Made by a program: the position numbers and the translations under genes | Source: Paraglaciecola algarum | Lineage (GTDB): Bacteria > Pseudomonadota > Gammaproteobacteria > Enterobacterales > Alteromonadaceae | Assembly: GCF_021532655.1 (NCBI RefSeq) | Contig: NZ_JAKGAS010000003.1 | Span: 124,001 to 188,000, forward strand | Direction: 5' to 3' | DNA length: 64,000 bases | The notes under the pieces: generated by a model | Database searches by the model: none | What the model was told of the DNA's origin: nothing | What the model saw: only the letters and a program-made list of their open reading frames with translations | In this document: positions 35,730 to 46,056 of the stretch, in pieces | Layout of the letters: each line of letters opens with the position of its first letter | How positions within the stretch are numbered: position 1 is the first letter of the stretch

Positions 35730-38627
35730 CTATTGACCCGTTAATAATTGAAAATATGCTTTTTGTTTTACACGGCGGCGTACTGTTTGAATAACAGCAA
35801 TCACACCTATTCCCAAAGCGGCCAACAGATAGTTTAGGTATTCCCAAAAGAGTTGACTGTCACGCTCCATAGGCGGTAGCGTGCGATTAAAATGTCCGCG
35901 GGCACGAATTGACAGTAAGCCAGTATCAGCTAAGGCATAATCCACTGCATTTGCCATTAACTGCATAGAGTGTAAATACTCACTACCACTGGCACTTCCA
36001 GCCATCCTAGTCACTTGATCTTCAAACAAATCATTAGAACTAAATACCAACAAACGAGATGACTCAGGAGAACGCTCAATTACGCTGGTTATAATGGGTG
36101 ACGCATCTGTTTCTGTCGCCTCTTGTGCACTAGCAGACTCATCTTCATTACTGGCCTCTAGATTACTATCTTCAAGAAGCGGAGATGTTTTCCCAGCAAA
36201 ATATGAATCAAAGCGCCCTTCTGACATCACCCCTAACAGATGGGAAGATTGCTCACCAGCGGGTGTATATGCGCTCACACCAAGTTGGGTAACCTTAGGC
36301 ACAATATCAGTCGAAGACGTTAACCAGGCTTGTTCTGAGCTTTTAAATAACTCAGTTGTATTTCGACCTATCATCTTAGTTTTATCAAGTTCTATAGGTG
36401 ACGCCCATGGCATAGTCACTTGAGGAATATTTGAGGTAATAATATTGTCTTGGTTAAGGGCTTCACCACGGATATCAACAAAATAAGGGTAATCAATCAT
36501 GCGCATTTCTTGCACCCTTAAGCCACCCACACTTCGAGTTATGGGGATCGGAAATGCCGTACTTTGGGTATCCATCACCAGTTTATTGGATATTGATACA
36601 CCATGATGCGCCAACCAGTCCTCTAGTCCACTGGTGTGTTGCTGTAAACTAAGTGATGAGCGAGATAAATTGCTAGCAAAAGGTGAGGTTGACGCAATCA
36701 CAGTACCGCCTTGCATCAAAAACTGATCGACTGCAAATAAGGCTTTTTGATCTAAGCTTTCTGGTGCAGCTAAGACTAAAACATCTGCATCACCAGACAC
36801 AGCACCATCACTTAAATCTTCAGATTTCACATTGAGTTCAGCCCCTAAAAACTCCTCTAATTGCCTAAATTGCTTTCCACCACCATATTGGCCGTAAGAC
36901 GCTGGCGCAACTAAGGCAACAGACTTAGTAAAACCACTAGCAAAACGTTTGATTCCAGCTTCTAGGTTACTTTCAAAGGTAGATTTCTGCATATCTGCAA
37001 AAGGAATTTGTACTATCTGTTCATCCTTAATTAAGGTTAAGTAGAAATAAAACTTATCCTGGCTAAACAAGCTCGTTGCCAAGGGTTGAAAGCCATAATC
37101 TGTGGCGATTTGTGTTGCAAGATCGACATCAGAACTAGGATCAATAAATTCCACATTCAAGCGCCCTTGGGCTTGGTCGACAAAAGTTTTCAAGCTTTCA
37201 TCAACTGTTTTCTTAAACTGTACAAGTTGTTCTGGCAATAAGTCATCACTCGAGACATAAGCCCTGAAGGTAAGATCGCCTTTGACTGTATCAAATAGGT
37301 TGCCACCAGCTTGGTAGGCATTTAGGACCTTTTTGATACCCCGAGTCATATCATGCTCAGGGTTACGCAACTTCACTTCAATATCACCTTGTGCTTTAGA
37401 CTTAACTTCAATGAGTTCTCTAAAACCCAAGACTTGATGTTCGTCTGCATATTGCATTACCACATTAAAATAAGAGTTTACTATCGAAGACTCATACCTG
37501 TCTGCCACTTGGAACGGAACCGGTTGGATCCCATACTTTTGATTGGCTTCTTTTTCAGCCTCTGGGGAGCTAATAGGATTAATAATTTCAACTCTGACTT
37601 TTCCCTTACCCGCTATCTCATATTCCTTAATAAGATCTTTTATTTGCGGTACCAGCGGCGCTAATAATGGGTGTGTTTTATCGCTAAAATACCCTTTTAT
37701 TACCAATGGCTCTTGGAGCTGCGCTAAATATCCATTGGTTGCCTCAGAAATTGAATATTGCTGACCTTCTGTGACATCTGTTCTAAGAGCAGTAAGTTGA
37801 CCTAACCACAAATTTGCCCCTAAGATATTGGCAATTAACAATGCTACTGTGGCTTTCCAACGAAAATGATGCCGTGCTTTTTGGCGAGTGGCCCAACGCT
37901 CTTTTTCTAACACATACGTATTTAGAAAAATGAATACTCCAACTATGCTCAAGTAGTAATATAAATCTCTAAAATCGAGTACACCGCGAGTAATCGCATC
38001 AAATCTAGAGCCTGTGCCTAATTGTCGTAACCAGTCAGCAGCAGGACTGGCAAACAAAGATGTCACTGTGTCAGAGCCCACTAGATAAATCACACCACAC
38101 AATGCACATGCACTGATTAAACTCACTATTTGATTTTCGCTTTTTGCAGACACATATAAGCCAATACTGAGGTATACAGCCCCCACTAAAAACGTCGCTA
38201 AGTATCCGGCAAAAACCGGGCCCCAGTCCAACTCACCAATTAACGACACTGTAATAGGCAAAGGTAAAGTGATAGCCAGTGCAATCAATAATAAAATTAA
38301 GCAAGCGTAAAACTTGCCTAGTACAAAACGGCTAATGGGTACAGGTTGGGTTAATAGGTGTTCTAAAGTGCCGCTACGTCTTTCTTCACTCCATAGTTTC
38401 ATGGTTAAGGCACTGGCCAAAAAGATTAATAAGATTGGCATCCATTCAAACAATGGCCTCACATCGGCTATGTTTCTGGCAAAAAATGCTTCTCCCCAAA
38501 AGAAGGTAAATAAAGTCACGCCCACAAAGCTAGCTAAAAATAAATAAGCTACGGGTGATGCAAAAAATAAGGTCACTTCTTTGCTGGCAATTCGACGAAT
38601 AACATTAGGAGCTTGATTAGGCTGCAT
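35730..38627 (-). CDS. ABC exporter permease fused to GldG-like domain
   Basis: 965 residues. Residues about 1-270 are an ABC-2 permease with six membrane segments and the LWSEERRSGTLEHLLTQPVPISRFVLGKF motif (GldF-like). Residues about 275-930 are a GldG-like extracytoplasmic ABC-type domain (ITEGQQYSISEATNGYLAQL-like start, VEIINPISSPEAEKEANQKYGI, VALVAPASYGQYGGGKQFRQLEEFLGAELNVKSEDLSDG). A final membrane helix follows (about 925-945). GldF and GldG are separate proteins in gliding Bacteroidota; the single-chain form is known in gammaproteobacteria that do not glide. It overlaps the ATPase gene by 11 bases. Confidence 0.88.
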   Translation of the reverse strand: MQPNQAPNVIRRIASKEVTLFFASPVAYLFLASFVGVTLFTFFWGEAFFARNIADVRPLFEWMPILLIFLASALTMKLWSEERRSGTLEHLLTQPVPISRFVLGKFYACLILLLIALAITLPLPITVSLIGELDWGPVFAGYLATFLVGAVYLSIGLYVSAKSENQIVSLISACALCGVIYLVGSDTVTSLFASPAADWLRQLGTGSRFDAITRGVLDFRDLYYYLSIVGVFIFLNTYVLEKERWATRQKARHHFRWKATVALLIANILGANLWLGQLTALRTDVTEGQQYSISEATNGYLAQLQEPLVIKGYFSDKTHPLLAPLVPQIKDLIKEYEIAGKGKVRVEIINPISSPEAEKEANQKYGIQPVPFQVADRYESSIVNSYFNVVMQYADEHQVLGFRELIEVKSKAQGDIEVKLRNPEHDMTRGIKKVLNAYQAGGNLFDTVKGDLTFRAYVSSDDLLPEQLVQFKKTVDESLKTFVDQAQGRLNVEFIDPSSDVDLATQIATDYGFQPLATSLFSQDKFYFYLTLIKDEQIVQIPFADMQKSTFESNLEAGIKRFASGFTKSVALVAPASYGQYGGGKQFRQLEEFLGAELNVKSEDLSDGAVSGDADVLVLAAPESLDQKALFAVDQFLMQGGTVIASTSPFASNLSRSSLSLQQHTSGLEDWLAHHGVSISNKLVMDTQSTAFPIPITRSVGGLRVQEMRMIDYPYFVDIRGEALNQDNIITSNIPQVTMPWASPIELDKTKMIGRNTTELFKSSEQAWLTSSTDIVPKVTQLGVSAYTPAGEQSSHLLGVMSEGRFDSYFAGKTSPLLEDSNLEASNEDESASAQEATETDASPIITSVIERSPESSRLLVFSSNDLFEDQVTRMAGSASGSEYLHSMQLMANAVDYALADTGLLSIRARGHFNRTLPPMERDSQLFWEYLNYLLAALGIGVIAVIQTVRRRVKQKAYFQLLTGQ

Positions 38628-39606
38628 GGCTAAACTCCTTATGCTGAGATTCCCCTTTTACCTTGGATAAGTTGGGGTCACTAATGTCTCTAAATACAGT
38701 TTCGAGATCTCGTTTGATTTCAGTTATTTCAAATAACTGCTGCTGTGCTGAAATCACAGTGTTGGCGATTGCCGCCATGACTTGTTGTTTTTTTTGGTTT
38801 TCAGCTATTTTAATTTCATATGAATACACATCCCTTGTATGGTTTTTGGCTGTTACCGGTTGCATATCTTCAATGCCTGCAATGGGGTTGATATGCAACA
38901 GCGCTTGCTCTCCATCCATAGAGGTAACTAAACGCACTGTTTTACTATTGCGTAGTTTATCTAAGGTGGAATCCACCACCAATTGACCACTATTGATAAT
39001 CAATACACGATCACATAAAGCATCCACCTCTTGCATAATATGCGTAGACAAAATCACAGTAGCGTGTTTTGCCACAGACTTGATCAACTTGCGCATTTGT
39101 TCGGTTTGGGTAGGATCTAAGCCATTTGTCGGCTCATCTAAAATAAGTAGTTTAGGTTGGCCTAAAATGGCTTGTGCAACCCCCACTCTTTGTTTAAAAC
39201 CTCTGGATAACGTATCTATGGGAGCCAGTAACTTAGAGGTAAGCTCAGTGGCTTGTATTGCCTTTTTGATCTCAGCTTTTTTAATATTTTTTGTTAAGCC
39301 TTTAATATCTGCCGCATAATCCAAATAATCAGCCACTGTCATTTCAGGGTATACAGGTAAACTTTCTGGTAGGTAACCTAGGCTAGACTGAATAGACTTG
39401 GCTTCCAACTCAAGGTTTTTACCATCTATAAAAATCTCACCTTGATTGGGTTCAATATAACCACTCAACATTTTCATAATAGTGGTTTTACCCGCACCAT
39501 TATGACCAAGTAATCCCACAATCTCGCCCTGTTTAATATTAAAACTTACTTGGTCAACAGCCGTAAACGAACCGTAAGTACGGGTTATATTTTCAACACT
39601 AAGCAT
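38617..39606 (-). CDS. ABC transporter ATP-binding protein, GldA-like
   Basis: About 329 residues. Walker A GLLGHNGAGKTT, signature-like LSRGFKQRVGVAQAIL, Walker B LLILDEPTNGLDPTQ and the switch His in ILSTHIMQEVDALCD are all present. A C-terminal extension of about 110 residues, usual for ABC-2 ATPases such as GldA/NatA, follows. It starts the operon with the GldFG fusion and the DUF4340 protein. The ATG at 39606, just after GGGAGGA, is preferred to an upstream ATG at 39618. Confidence 0.93.
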   Translation of the reverse strand: MLSVENITRTYGSFTAVDQVSFNIKQGEIVGLLGHNGAGKTTIMKMLSGYIEPNQGEIFIDGKNLELEAKSIQSSLGYLPESLPVYPEMTVADYLDYAADIKGLTKNIKKAEIKKAIQATELTSKLLAPIDTLSRGFKQRVGVAQAILGQPKLLILDEPTNGLDPTQTEQMRKLIKSVAKHATVILSTHIMQEVDALCDRVLIINSGQLVVDSTLDKLRNSKTVRLVTSMDGEQALLHINPIAGIEDMQPVTAKNHTRDVYSYEIKIAENQKKQQVMAAIANTVISAQQQLFEITEIKRDLETVFRDISDPNLSKVKGESQHKEFSHAA

Positions 39607-39845
39607 ATGTCCTCCCATTTATCATTTTTTATATGCTTTTATTTTTTAAACGGAATGTTAGGCTAGCTAATAAAATGATTATTCAGAATACTGTGAAATC
39701 CAATGTGCATGGGCACCTAAAGGGAATGCTGCCCACACAAAAATTAGCTAACTACATTGGTGGTAGGGAATGAAAATTAATTTTCAAGGAAATTTGTGAG
39801 TTTTAATTAGCGGAATAATAATCCAATGAGGGAGTTGGAAATGAT

Positions 39846-39872
39846 AAAGCGACGAGATCAACTCATCGCTTT
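39846..39872 (-). terminator. Terminator overlapping the end of the RpoH-like gene
   Basis: AAAGCGATGAG pairs with CTCGTCGCTTT (one G-T) over loop TTGAT on the minus strand and includes the stop codon of the sigma factor gene. A T-rich tail follows weakly. Confidence 0.5.
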
Positions 39873-40724
39873 ACGTAAAACCTTTAAAGCTTGTTCTTCA
39901 AGTTGTCTAACCCTCTCTGCCGAGATATTAAATTTTTCACCAAGCTCATCTAGTTTTTTCTTTTCACCTTCCGCGGCTAACCAGCGGCTTTCAATAATGT
40001 ACCTTTTTCTGTCATCTAACACATCTAAAGCGCCTCTTAGTGCAGCGCTATATTTGTGAATATAATCCTCTTTTTCAACTTCAGCATGAGGCATCATTGA
40101 ACAATCTTCTAAAAATGTTTGATGATTGTCAAACCTAGACTCTTCTTCATTGGACTCTTGCCCTTCTCCGATAAAATAGTCTGGTTGATGAATTCTCGAC
40201 TCCATATCAATGACATCAGCAGGCTCGACATCCAACTTACTCGCCACCTCATGAATTTCTTTATGGGTTAACCACTCTAGTTTCTTTTTCATCTTTTTAA
40301 GGTTAAAGAATAATTTGCGTTTTGCTTTGGTGGTGCCGAGTTTAACAAGTCGCCAATTTGCCAATATATATTCATTAATTTCAGCTCGAATATAATGAAT
40401 TGCAAAACTAGTTAAACGATAGCCGTAAGATAAATCAAAACGAGGGATCGATTTCATTAAACCGACATTGCCCTCTTGTACTAAGTCTTCAATAGGTAAT
40501 CCATATCCTTTGTAACCACGAGCCACATAAGCAACAAATCTTAAGTGACTCAAGATAATCTTACGCGCTGCATCTAAATCATTATTCTTTTGAAATTTTA
40601 TAAATAAGGCTTTTTCTTCTTCTGCAGATAATTGGGGAATAGCCCTAACATAATTTAAATATGCCTGAAAATGCCCGACTGAAATGGCAGGCAAAGTGTT
40701 TGCTGTGATTGGCATAGTATTCAT
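39858..40724 (-). CDS. rpoH: RpoH-family (sigma-32) factor, divergent paralogue
   Basis: 288 residues. Region 2 is clear (DLVQEGNVGLMKSIPRFDLSYGYRLTSFAIHYIRAEINEYILANWRLVK) and is followed by the RpoH box (KRKLFFNLKKMKK) that marks heat-shock sigma factors. Region 4 is DELGEKFNISAERVRQLEEQALKVLRKAM. Differences from the usual gammaproteobacterial RpoH are the N-terminus, the DLSYGYRLT stretch (usually NPEVGVRLV) and a long acidic insert (GEGQESNEEESR). It may be a second RpoH with its own regulon. AGGAGTG precedes the ATG. Whether another rpoH exists in the genome cannot be seen from here. Confidence 0.87.
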   Translation of the reverse strand: MNTMPITANTLPAISVGHFQAYLNYVRAIPQLSAEEEKALFIKFQKNNDLDAARKIILSHLRFVAYVARGYKGYGLPIEDLVQEGNVGLMKSIPRFDLSYGYRLTSFAIHYIRAEINEYILANWRLVKLGTTKAKRKLFFNLKKMKKKLEWLTHKEIHEVASKLDVEPADVIDMESRIHQPDYFIGEGQESNEEESRFDNHQTFLEDCSMMPHAEVEKEDYIHKYSAALRGALDVLDDRKRYIIESRWLAAEGEKKKLDELGEKFNISAERVRQLEEQALKVLRKAMS

Positions 40725-40980
40725 ATATCACTCCTGTATTAGTATGATTTAAAGCATCAAACACAAAATAATAAGTTGAACAAAATGTCAAAAATTGACG
40801 AAAGATAAAAATATCTCAAGGCCCAAATGGGGACTGGTTTTAACTTTTCAAGGGGAAATGTCACAGAAATTAGTCACAATCTTCACTTGATATAGACACA
40901 CTATAAACACTTAATTATGTGTAATACTGAGTGTATGTTATTTTATTAGCTTAATCATTAATTTAAATTTGGATGTATCA

Positions 40981-41865
40981 ATGCTTAATAGAGATTTGGC
41001 AGAACACCATAAGCCCGTTTCTGACATATTTAGTAAAATCACTGGCGCAAAAGATTATGAGCCTTTCACGTTAAATAAAGAACAAATTGAACACTTCCAT
41101 GAGTTTGGTTACCTCACAAATGTCAAAATATTTGAGCCTGAGCAGGTAGAAGTTTTACGCAAGGAATTAACCGAGATAGCTGATCCTGCCCATCCTAAAC
41201 ATGACTTATTTTATGAATTTCATAATAACCAATCTACCGATCCTGAAACCGTTTTGTTTCATTCACTAGGCCATTGGCGAATGACTCAAGGCTTTCATGA
41301 TGCCTTATGGAATCCAGCCTTCGCTAAACCAGCCAGCCAATTGTTGGGTGACAAAGCCATACGTTTTTGGCACGACCAACTATTTTGTAAACCCGCTGGT
41401 CACGGTGGTGTAGTCGCTTGGCATCAAGATTATTCTTATTGGATAAGAACCGTGCCTATGCAGCACCTAACTTGTTGGATTGGACTAGATGACGCAACTA
41501 CAGAAAATGGCTGCTTAAACTATATTCCAGGCAGTCATAAGTGGGGCTTACTGAAACGACTAGAACTAGGTGGTGAAATGGAAGCCATTTTTGAACAACT
41601 CACCGAACCACAGCAAGCACAAATCAAACCCGTACCTATGGAGCTGAAAAAAGGCCACGCCTGTTTCCATCATCCACTTATGTTACATGGCTCTTTTGCC
41701 AATAAATCGCAACGCAGCCGCAGAGCTTTGGTACTCAATGTATTTGCCGATGGCACCACAAGTGACACGGATGAAGTGATGTTACGGGGTACTGACATTA
41801 AGGTAACTAAAGGTGAAAAAATGCAAGGTAAGTACTTTCCACTTTTATATGATCCCAGCATATAA
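40981..41865 (+). CDS. Phytanoyl-CoA dioxygenase (PhyH) family protein
   Basis: About 294 residues. The non-haem iron site is visible: His-x-Asp in VAWHQDYSYW, the distal His in HPLMLHGSFANKS, and the Arg in SRRALVLNVF that holds 2-oxoglutarate. Such enzymes hydroxylate varied small molecules with oxygen and 2-oxoglutarate. It stands directly upstream of a multihaem/DUF1552 operon, from which it is separated by about 100 bases, and may act on the same substrate. ATG at 40981 is preferred over TTG at 40969. The substrate is unknown; marine PhyH proteins act on lipids, alkaloids and amino acids. Confidence 0.85.
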   Translation: MLNRDLAEHHKPVSDIFSKITGAKDYEPFTLNKEQIEHFHEFGYLTNVKIFEPEQVEVLRKELTEIADPAHPKHDLFYEFHNNQSTDPETVLFHSLGHWRMTQGFHDALWNPAFAKPASQLLGDKAIRFWHDQLFCKPAGHGGVVAWHQDYSYWIRTVPMQHLTCWIGLDDATTENGCLNYIPGSHKWGLLKRLELGGEMEAIFEQLTEPQQAQIKPVPMELKKGHACFHHPLMLHGSFANKSQRSRRALVLNVFADGTTSDTDEVMLRGTDIKVTKGEKMQGKYFPLLYDPSI

Positions 41866-41966
41866 CCTAATACATAAACCCTAGGAATAAATACTATAAA
41901 ATAACAATTGAACTTAAACACACATTTTATTAACATTATTTTAACTTTAAAATGTGAATATCAGTA

Positions 41967-44717
41967 ATGAAAAACCAGCACACCTTAATGTTAGTTTGTA
42001 TGGCGCTAATTGGGTGTGCGCCTGTGCCAGAACCTTTAGACGACGCACCTCTTTACCCTATTCAAGATACAGTTTTGCACAGTACAGTAAAAACCTATTG
42101 TGTCGATTGCCATAATCCTGAAAATAGAGAAGCTAACTTAGATTTAGCCAGTGCAGTTAACGGCGCACTTAACGACGATCCGTACTTGTGGCAAGATGTT
42201 GCTTGGGCTATCCAAAACCAACAGATGCCACCTATAGATGCAAAAGATGTCCCCCGTCCTGACCAAGAAACCTATCAAGCCACTAGCGATTGGTTAAATG
42301 AACGCTTAATCAGCCAAGATCCCAGCCACAAAATCTTCGATGCATTTTCTCCCGAACAAGCCATGTTAGATGTGTACTGTATGAATTGTCACAATGACCC
42401 CACTCAAAAGGGACAGCTAAATCTCACCAGTTTACGAGATTCAGATATTGCTGATCACCCTGCGTTATGGGAGCAGGTTTTACGTAAGGTTAATGCTAGG
42501 CAAATGCCGCCTAAAGATCGTAAACGTCCTAACGAACAAGCCTATGCGTATTTAGTTGAGGAGATGAGCCAAGAACTAGACTCACATCACCAAGCAGATC
42601 CTAACTTAGGTCAAATTGAAACCTTCAGACGCTTAACCCGCGCAGAATATAAAAACGCCATTCGTGACCTACTAGGCCTAAATGTGGATGTAGCAAATTT
42701 ACTGCCATCTGATCAAGAAAGTTATGGCTTTGACAACACCACTATGAGCAATTTAAGCGCGACTTTATTAGAGCGTTATATCACGGCTGCCCAGAAAATA
42801 TCTCAACAAGTTATAGGTTTAGACACTATGCAACCCGATGGCAGTAACTACCGTAATCGCCCCGACCAGTCTCAAGAAAGCCATGTTCAAGGTCTTCCTT
42901 TAGGCACAGTTGGTGGCATGGTGGTTGATCATTACTTTCCGGTCAGTGGTCAATACCGAATTGACGTGCGCTTATCTCGGGATCGAGACGAAAAAGTAGA
43001 AGGTCTACATCAAAATCATCAAATGGAAATTTTAGTCAATGATGAAATTAAAAAGTCGATTCAGATTACGCCTGTTAAAGATTATAAAAACTATCATTTT
43101 GATGAAAGTCACTTATTCGCCGAATTAAACATAGCAGCGGGTGCTCAAAAAATTGGCGTGACCTTCCCCAGTTTATCTAATTCATTGCCAATCACTAAGC
43201 GTAAACCCTTTAACGTGGCATTTAACTTACATAGGCACCCTAGACAAACACCTGGCATTTACGAAGTATCGATAACTGGGCCATATCATACGCAAAATAG
43301 TTCAGACACAGACACCCGCAACCCAGAGCCTATTCGTTTAGCAGGATCCAATGCACAGGTTCAATATCAATGTGCGACAGAAAAATCCAACGCAGAAAGC
43401 CATTATACTTGCGCCAAACAAGTATTATCCAAATTAGCCAAACGCGCTTATCGACGACCTCTTGCTGAAAAAGACATAGCCAACTTTATGGGCTTGTTTG
43501 AACAAGCTTATCAAGCAACATCTGATTCCGATAAATATCATGCCGCACTACAAAAAGGCTTAGCAGCTATTTTAGTTAACCCTAACTTTTTGTTTAAAAT
43601 TGAAACACCACCAGCTAATTTGAATCAAGATGTGTATGCGTTAAACGATTACGAACTGGCGTCTCGTTTGTCATTTTTTTTATGGAACAGTATTCCAGAT
43701 GACGAACTGATGGCCTTGGCGGCTCAACAATCGCTGCACAATCCTCAAGTATTGCAGCAACAAGTGGCACGAATGTTACAAGATGATAAGAGCCAAGCCA
43801 TGTTGCATAACTTTGTTGAGCAATGGTTACACCTCAGAAACATTGATAGTTTCACCCCTGATACCCGCGCTTATCCGGATTTTGATCACAACCTACGTGA
43901 AGCCATGAAACAAGAAACCCTATTGTTTGTTAACAGTGTGTTCTTGTCTGAGCAAAGTGTGTTGGACTTATTAAGCGCGGATTATTCCTACTTAAATGAA
44001 CGTTTAGCTAAACACTATGACATCCCACATGTGTATGGCAGCCGGTTTAGAAAAGTGACCTTACCTGAAACCAGTCATCGTGGTGGATTACTTAGACACA
44101 GTAGTATTTTAGCCGTGACCTCATATGCGAATCGGACTTCGCCAGTATTAAGGGGGAATTGGATACTCGAAAACATTATTGGCACTCCAACTCCGCCACC
44201 ACCAGCAGATGTGCCTTCGTTAGAGAACAGCCCTATTTCGGAAAGCCTACCGGTACGTATTCGCTTGGCCAAACACCGAGAAGATCCAAGCTGTGCCGGT
44301 TGCCATAATTTAATGGATCCACCAGGATTTGCCTTTGAAAACTATGATGCCGTGGGCCAATGGCGAGAAACCGAACTTGGTCATCCAGTAGATGCCACAG
44401 CAGGTTTACCAGACGGCACAGAGTTTGTTGGTGCACAAGGTTTAATTGACGGTTTAGTACAGCGACCCGAGTTATTTGTGCAAACACTAACCGAAAAGTT
44501 GATGATATTCGCCTTAGGCAGAGGCTTAACCCATAACGATGCTCCACAAATACGAGCTATAATTAAACAAGCAAAAGCCAATAATTATCAATTTTCGAGC
44601 ATAGTTTCTGAATTAGTTCAAAGTCCACAATTTAAATATAAGCAGATAAAGCCTGAATCCATTGCTATGGCAAATGCAGCCAATCCACATTCATTTAAAA
44701 ATAACGAGGTGCATTAA
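41967..44717 (+). CDS. Multihaem c-type cytochrome with DUF1587/1592/1588/1585 domains
   Basis: 916 residues, with a lipoprotein-like signal (ALIGCAP). Three CxxCH haem motifs are present: CVDCH (45-49), CMNCH (138-142) and CAGCH (about 776). The order is planctomycete-type cytochrome domains, DUF1587 (ETFRRLTRAEYKNAIRDLLGLNVD), a carbohydrate-binding-like beta domain (about 310-430), DUF1595, DUF1592 (YELASRLSFFLWNSIPDDEL), DUF1588 (RGGLLRHSSILAVTSYANRTSPVLRGNWILENI) and DUF1585 at the end. These proteins are hallmarks of Planctomycetes and appear in some marine gammaproteobacteria. The stop and the next start overlap (TAATG), so it works with the DUF1552 protein. No substrate is known. Confidence 0.88.
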   Translation: MKNQHTLMLVCMALIGCAPVPEPLDDAPLYPIQDTVLHSTVKTYCVDCHNPENREANLDLASAVNGALNDDPYLWQDVAWAIQNQQMPPIDAKDVPRPDQETYQATSDWLNERLISQDPSHKIFDAFSPEQAMLDVYCMNCHNDPTQKGQLNLTSLRDSDIADHPALWEQVLRKVNARQMPPKDRKRPNEQAYAYLVEEMSQELDSHHQADPNLGQIETFRRLTRAEYKNAIRDLLGLNVDVANLLPSDQESYGFDNTTMSNLSATLLERYITAAQKISQQVIGLDTMQPDGSNYRNRPDQSQESHVQGLPLGTVGGMVVDHYFPVSGQYRIDVRLSRDRDEKVEGLHQNHQMEILVNDEIKKSIQITPVKDYKNYHFDESHLFAELNIAAGAQKIGVTFPSLSNSLPITKRKPFNVAFNLHRHPRQTPGIYEVSITGPYHTQNSSDTDTRNPEPIRLAGSNAQVQYQCATEKSNAESHYTCAKQVLSKLAKRAYRRPLAEKDIANFMGLFEQAYQATSDSDKYHAALQKGLAAILVNPNFLFKIETPPANLNQDVYALNDYELASRLSFFLWNSIPDDELMALAAQQSLHNPQVLQQQVARMLQDDKSQAMLHNFVEQWLHLRNIDSFTPDTRAYPDFDHNLREAMKQETLLFVNSVFLSEQSVLDLLSADYSYLNERLAKHYDIPHVYGSRFRKVTLPETSHRGGLLRHSSILAVTSYANRTSPVLRGNWILENIIGTPTPPPPADVPSLENSPISESLPVRIRLAKHREDPSCAGCHNLMDPPGFAFENYDAVGQWRETELGHPVDATAGLPDGTEFVGAQGLIDGLVQRPELFVQTLTEKLMIFALGRGLTHNDAPQIRAIIKQAKANNYQFSSIVSELVQSPQFKYKQIKPESIAMANAANPHSFKNNEVH

Positions 44718-46054
44718 TGTTTATCACTAAAAAGTCCATTTCCCGGCGCACCTTACTAAAAGGTATGGGCGTAGGCGTAGCACTACCATTACTTGATGCA
44801 ATGATCCCAGCAGCCACTGCCTTAGAGCTCACGCCTGCCGCACCAGCGCTTAACACCCGACTGGGCTATATTTTTGTGGCTATGGGTGCAGACATGAGTC
44901 GATTTACACCTAAAAGTAAATCTAATCTAGACATTATGTCGCCTATTTTAGAGTCGTTGGCGGCTCACAAGGATCACCTAAATGTGATCACTAATACCTT
45001 TATCGAAAACGCTTATCCAGGCTCACATGCTACTTCAAACTCAGCCTTTTTGAGTTGCGCACGAGCTAAACTAACAGAAAGCACAGATTATTATTTAGGC
45101 ACCACAGTCGACCAACTTGCCGCTCAACAAATAGGGCAACAAACTCAATTACCCTCTATAGAAATGGGTATGGATCTTCTGGAAACAGTAGGTCAATGTG
45201 ACAACGGCTATGCCTGTGTTTATCAAAATAATTTATCTTGGTCGTCGCCTACCACACCTTTACCTTCAGAAGCTCACCCACGTTTAGTATTTGAACGACT
45301 ATTTGGTGCCGGTGGCGATATCGCTGCTAGACAAAAAGCACTAAACTCAAGAAACAGTTTACTCGACTCTGTTATGAGCAGTACTCACTCACTTAATAAC
45401 CAAGTTGGCTCACAAGATAAGTTACGCATAGACGAATACCTTACCAGTGTGCGAGAAGTGGAAAGACGAATTCAATTGGCTTATCAAGGGGTGGAAAAAA
45501 ACCATCTACCCACTTTAAATAAACCTATGGGTGTACCTAAGTCTTATTCAGATCACGCAAAACTCATGCTGGACTTACAAGTTTTGGCCATGCAAGCGGA
45601 TATTACTCGGGTGTCGACTTTACAACTAGTCAGAGAGGCCAGTACTCGCACTTATCCTGAAATTGGTGTGGCGGATTCTCACCATCCTCTTTCCCATCAC
45701 GGCAATGACCCAACAAAACTAGCAAGAATGGCCAAAGTGAATGCCTATCACGCTTCGTTATTTGCCTATTTAGTAGATAAGCTGGCTAATACGCCAGACG
45801 GTGAAGGTAAACTAATCGACAATACTATGTATTTATACGGCAGTGGCATGGGAGATCCAAATTTACACGATCATCATGACTTACCCATAATAGTGGCGGG
45901 TGGGCAAAAGTTAGGCTTTAAAGGCAATAACCACGTGGTCTTTAACCAAGCCACACCGCTGGCAAATGTACATTTAACTATGCTTAAAAATGCCGGCATA
46001 GACATTGATAAGTTTGCTGATAGTACAGGTTTAGTTAGCGAGATGCTGGTGTAG
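44717..46054 (+). CDS. DUF1552 protein, Tat-exported
   Basis: 445 residues. The N-terminus carries a twin-arginine signal (ISRRTLLKGMGVGVALPLLDAM). The rest is DUF1552, with features such as YIFVAMGADMSRFTPK, SHATSNSAFLSCARAK, IDEYLTSVREVERRIQ and ADSHHPLSHHGNDPTKLARMAKVN, related to the sulphatase/phosphatase-like DUF1501 group. DUF1552 and the DUF1592-type cytochrome almost always sit together, and here the genes overlap by one base. Tat export suggests a folded, perhaps metal-containing, periplasmic enzyme. The histidine cluster could bind metal. Function is unknown. Confidence 0.87.
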   Translation: MFITKKSISRRTLLKGMGVGVALPLLDAMIPAATALELTPAAPALNTRLGYIFVAMGADMSRFTPKSKSNLDIMSPILESLAAHKDHLNVITNTFIENAYPGSHATSNSAFLSCARAKLTESTDYYLGTTVDQLAAQQIGQQTQLPSIEMGMDLLETVGQCDNGYACVYQNNLSWSSPTTPLPSEAHPRLVFERLFGAGGDIAARQKALNSRNSLLDSVMSSTHSLNNQVGSQDKLRIDEYLTSVREVERRIQLAYQGVEKNHLPTLNKPMGVPKSYSDHAKLMLDLQVLAMQADITRVSTLQLVREASTRTYPEIGVADSHHPLSHHGNDPTKLARMAKVNAYHASLFAYLVDKLANTPDGEGKLIDNTMYLYGSGMGDPNLHDHHDLPIIVAGGQKLGFKGNNHVVFNQATPLANVHLTMLKNAGIDIDKFADSTGLVSEMLV

Positions 46055-46056
46055 TA

